From: a virus
Reading direction: 5' to 3' (one strand)
Length of the DNA: 38,219 bases
IMG/VR virus record: IMGVR_UViG_3300046011_000969
Coordinates: 1-38,219 of that record
Shown here: positions 37,553 through 38,219 of the stretch, one piece after another
Layout: every line of letters begins with the position of its first letter
How positions within the stretch are numbered: the first letter of the stretch is position 1
Position numbers and translations under genes: made by a program
The notes under the pieces: generated by a model
The model's database searches: none
What the model was told of the DNA's origin: nothing
What the model saw: only the letters and a program-made list of their open reading frames with translations

Positions 37553-37635
37553 GTGACGAAAAAGCCATTTTAATTGCAATTCTTGTCGCGCCATTCGTTT
37601 ATGGGCTCATTTTTATAGTATTCGGCTCGTTTTAA
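37549..37635 (+). CDS. 28-residue membrane peptide
   Basis: A 28-codon frame starting with an ATGA overlap on the Cys-rich gene and ending just ahead of a terminator. The product (MSDEKAILIAILVAPFVYGL plus IFIVFGSF) is one long hydrophobic span. Overlap and terminator position make it likely to be the last gene of the cassette. Function is unknown. Confidence 0.55.
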   Translation: MSDEKAILIAILVAPFVYGLIFIVFGSF

Positions 37636-37654
37636 GCCCCTTCAGGGGCTTTTT
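37635..37654 (+). terminator. Intrinsic terminator after cassette
   Basis: AGCCCC (37635-37640), loop TTCA, GGGGCT (37645-37650), then TTTT. A textbook rho-independent terminator for the plus-strand cassette. Confidence 0.85.
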
Positions 37655-37694
37655 AATGGCGGGGTGTGGCCTTACCATTCCCCGCTTTTTTTAT

Positions 37695-37712
37695 GCCCGC
37701 CACGGGCTTTTT
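37695..37712 (+). terminator. Second intrinsic terminator
   Basis: GCCCG (37695-37699), three-base loop, CGGGC (37703-37707), then five T. It backs up the first terminator 40 bases earlier and isolates the origin-like region from the cassette. Confidence 0.7.
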
Positions 37713-37761
37713 AATCGGTTTTCACTTTCCAGCGCTTTTGCCCTCATTTTTCGTCAATCGC

Positions 37762-37828
37762 CACTAGAGGTCGCATTGACCATGCGCGTGTGTCCAATGC
37801 TCACTGGTAGTCGCATTAGCCATGCGCC
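37762..37828 (+). repeat. Pair of 27-bp imperfect direct repeats
   Basis: Copies at 37762-37788 and 37802-37828, 40 bases apart, share CACTxGxxGTCGCATT and CCATGCGC with few differences. Their spacing (close to four helical turns) and place next to DnaA boxes suggest iteron-like or regulator-binding sites. Confidence 0.6.
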
Positions 37829-37833
37829 CAAAG

Positions 37834-38009
37834 TTATCCACAACCCAATCCCAACCTATAGGCTATATGTTTTGTTATCAAAGGTAAGGGCGTAGATTCT
37901 ACGTCCATATATTTTAAATCTAAGTACCCATATTCTACGCCCGTAATAAGACGTATATAGGCTATATCCAGTTTAAGTTATCCACAAGTTATCCACAGGG
38001 TTATCCACA
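37834..38009. other. Origin-like region with four consensus DnaA boxes
   Basis: Four exact copies of the DnaA box TTATCCACA lie at 37834-37842, 37978-37986, 37989-37997 and 38001-38009, all in the same direction; the last three are in tandem at 11-12 base spacing, about one helical turn. Between the first and the tandem set is an AT-rich stretch (37904-37970) that contains the 12-bp direct repeat TATAGGCTATAT (37857-37868 and 37956-37967) and the palindrome CGTAGA-T-TCTACG (37891-37903). This is a typical layout for a DnaA-dependent origin. Confidence 0.75.
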
Positions 38010-38054
38010 GACCACTCCCATGCAAGGGAGGGGTATAAATAATTCATACCCCAC

Positions 38055-38106
38055 TTGACACCCACGTAAAACAGGTATACGGTTCATATCGTGTAGACGT
38101 TTACAC
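38055..38106 (+). promoter_or_regulatory. Early promoter with operator-like palindrome
   Basis: TTGACA (38055-38060) is a perfect -35 box; TATACG 15 bases later (38076-38081) is a modest -10 box. Just downstream, GTGTAGACGTTTACAC (38091-38106) is a 16-bp imperfect palindrome with 14 of 16 symmetric positions. It stands 25 bases before the first early gene (second copy at 38131) and probably drives the early operon through the circle junction. Confidence 0.6.
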
Positions 38107-38216
38107 ATACCTAATCAACGGAGGTTAACCATGAATGTACAGCGTGAATACAGTATCCAAGAAGCAATGGACATAGCACTGCAAAGCCTAGTTGTAGAAC
38201 GTCAATTGGCTGAACG
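38092..38216. repeat. Terminal direct repeat, right copy
   Basis: Identical to 3-127. See the left copy. It gives an offset of 38089 bases, the likely length of the circular genome. Confidence 0.9.
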
Positions 38217-38219
38217 TCC
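38131..38219 (+). CDS. Partial second copy of the first early gene
   Basis: The first 86 bases repeat the start of the gene at 42-227; the last three bases of the window (tcc) differ from the left copy and are probably unreliable contig-end bases. It is the same gene seen twice because of the terminal repeat and should not be counted as a separate locus. Confidence 0.85.
   Translation, partial: MNVQREYSIQEAMDIALQSLVVERQLAER

Noticed and set aside
37656-37895. 79-codon frame in the origin-like region
   Set aside because: It starts between the two terminators, runs over terminator 2 and the direct repeats, and has no ribosome binding site.

Overview
The window looks like one complete tailed-phage genome, closed on itself. 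Bases 3-127 recur exactly at 38092-38216, so the unit length is about 38.09 kb if the repeat is a circular-assembly overlap. The virion genes (large terminase, portal, scaffold, HK97-type capsid protein, a short adaptor/tubular-type tail set, three large internal proteins) together with no tape measure, sheath or tail-tube gene point to a short-tailed phage (podovirus). No integrase, CI-like repressor, DNA polymerase, primase, helicase or RNA polymerase is visible. The host is probably a Gram-negative, perhaps freshwater betaproteobacterial, cell; this is inferred from the style of the small exported Cys-rich protein and from consensus DnaA boxes, and is not proven.

Layout: two divergent gene blocks start from a gene-free region at 35729-36162. 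The plus block runs through the contig ends: a small GC-rich cassette (36163-37635), a pair of terminators, an origin-like region with four perfect DnaA boxes (37762-38009), a promoter/operator (38055-38106), then early genes at 42-6239. These early genes hold a recombination module (YqaJ exonuclease, a RecT/Redbeta-like annealing protein, an SSB-tailed protein, a Holliday-junction-resolvase-like nuclease), two GT-A glycosyltransferases, a GNAT gene broken by one in-frame TAA, and a small exported Cys-rich protein. The minus block runs leftward from 35728 to 6306: small genes, two methyltransferases, terminase, portal, scaffold, capsid, adaptor/tail, a large tail-fibre cluster with a beta-repeat fibre, a glycine-rich fibre and an S74 self-cleaving fibre, a lipid-type cassette (acyl carrier protein + beta-ketoacyl synthase + possible acyltransferase), internal virion proteins, tiny basic proteins, and lysis genes. 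Both blocks converge on a hairpin terminator at 6235-6295.

The most unusual system is the ACP-ketosynthase-(acyltransferase?) operon at 15561-17388. It is joined by 4-nt start/stop overlaps and sits inside the structural operon between tail fibres and internal virion proteins. The ketosynthase keeps the Cys-His-His-Lys set and the ACP keeps its DSL attachment serine. Second is the replication strategy: a recombination module plus a DnaA-box origin with no replicase of its own, which suggests the phage uses the host replisome directly.

Most minus-strand genes overlap by 1-4 nt (ATGA, GTGA, TAATG), so translational coupling is the rule. A recurring leader AGGGGCT lies upstream of at least nine start codons on both strands.
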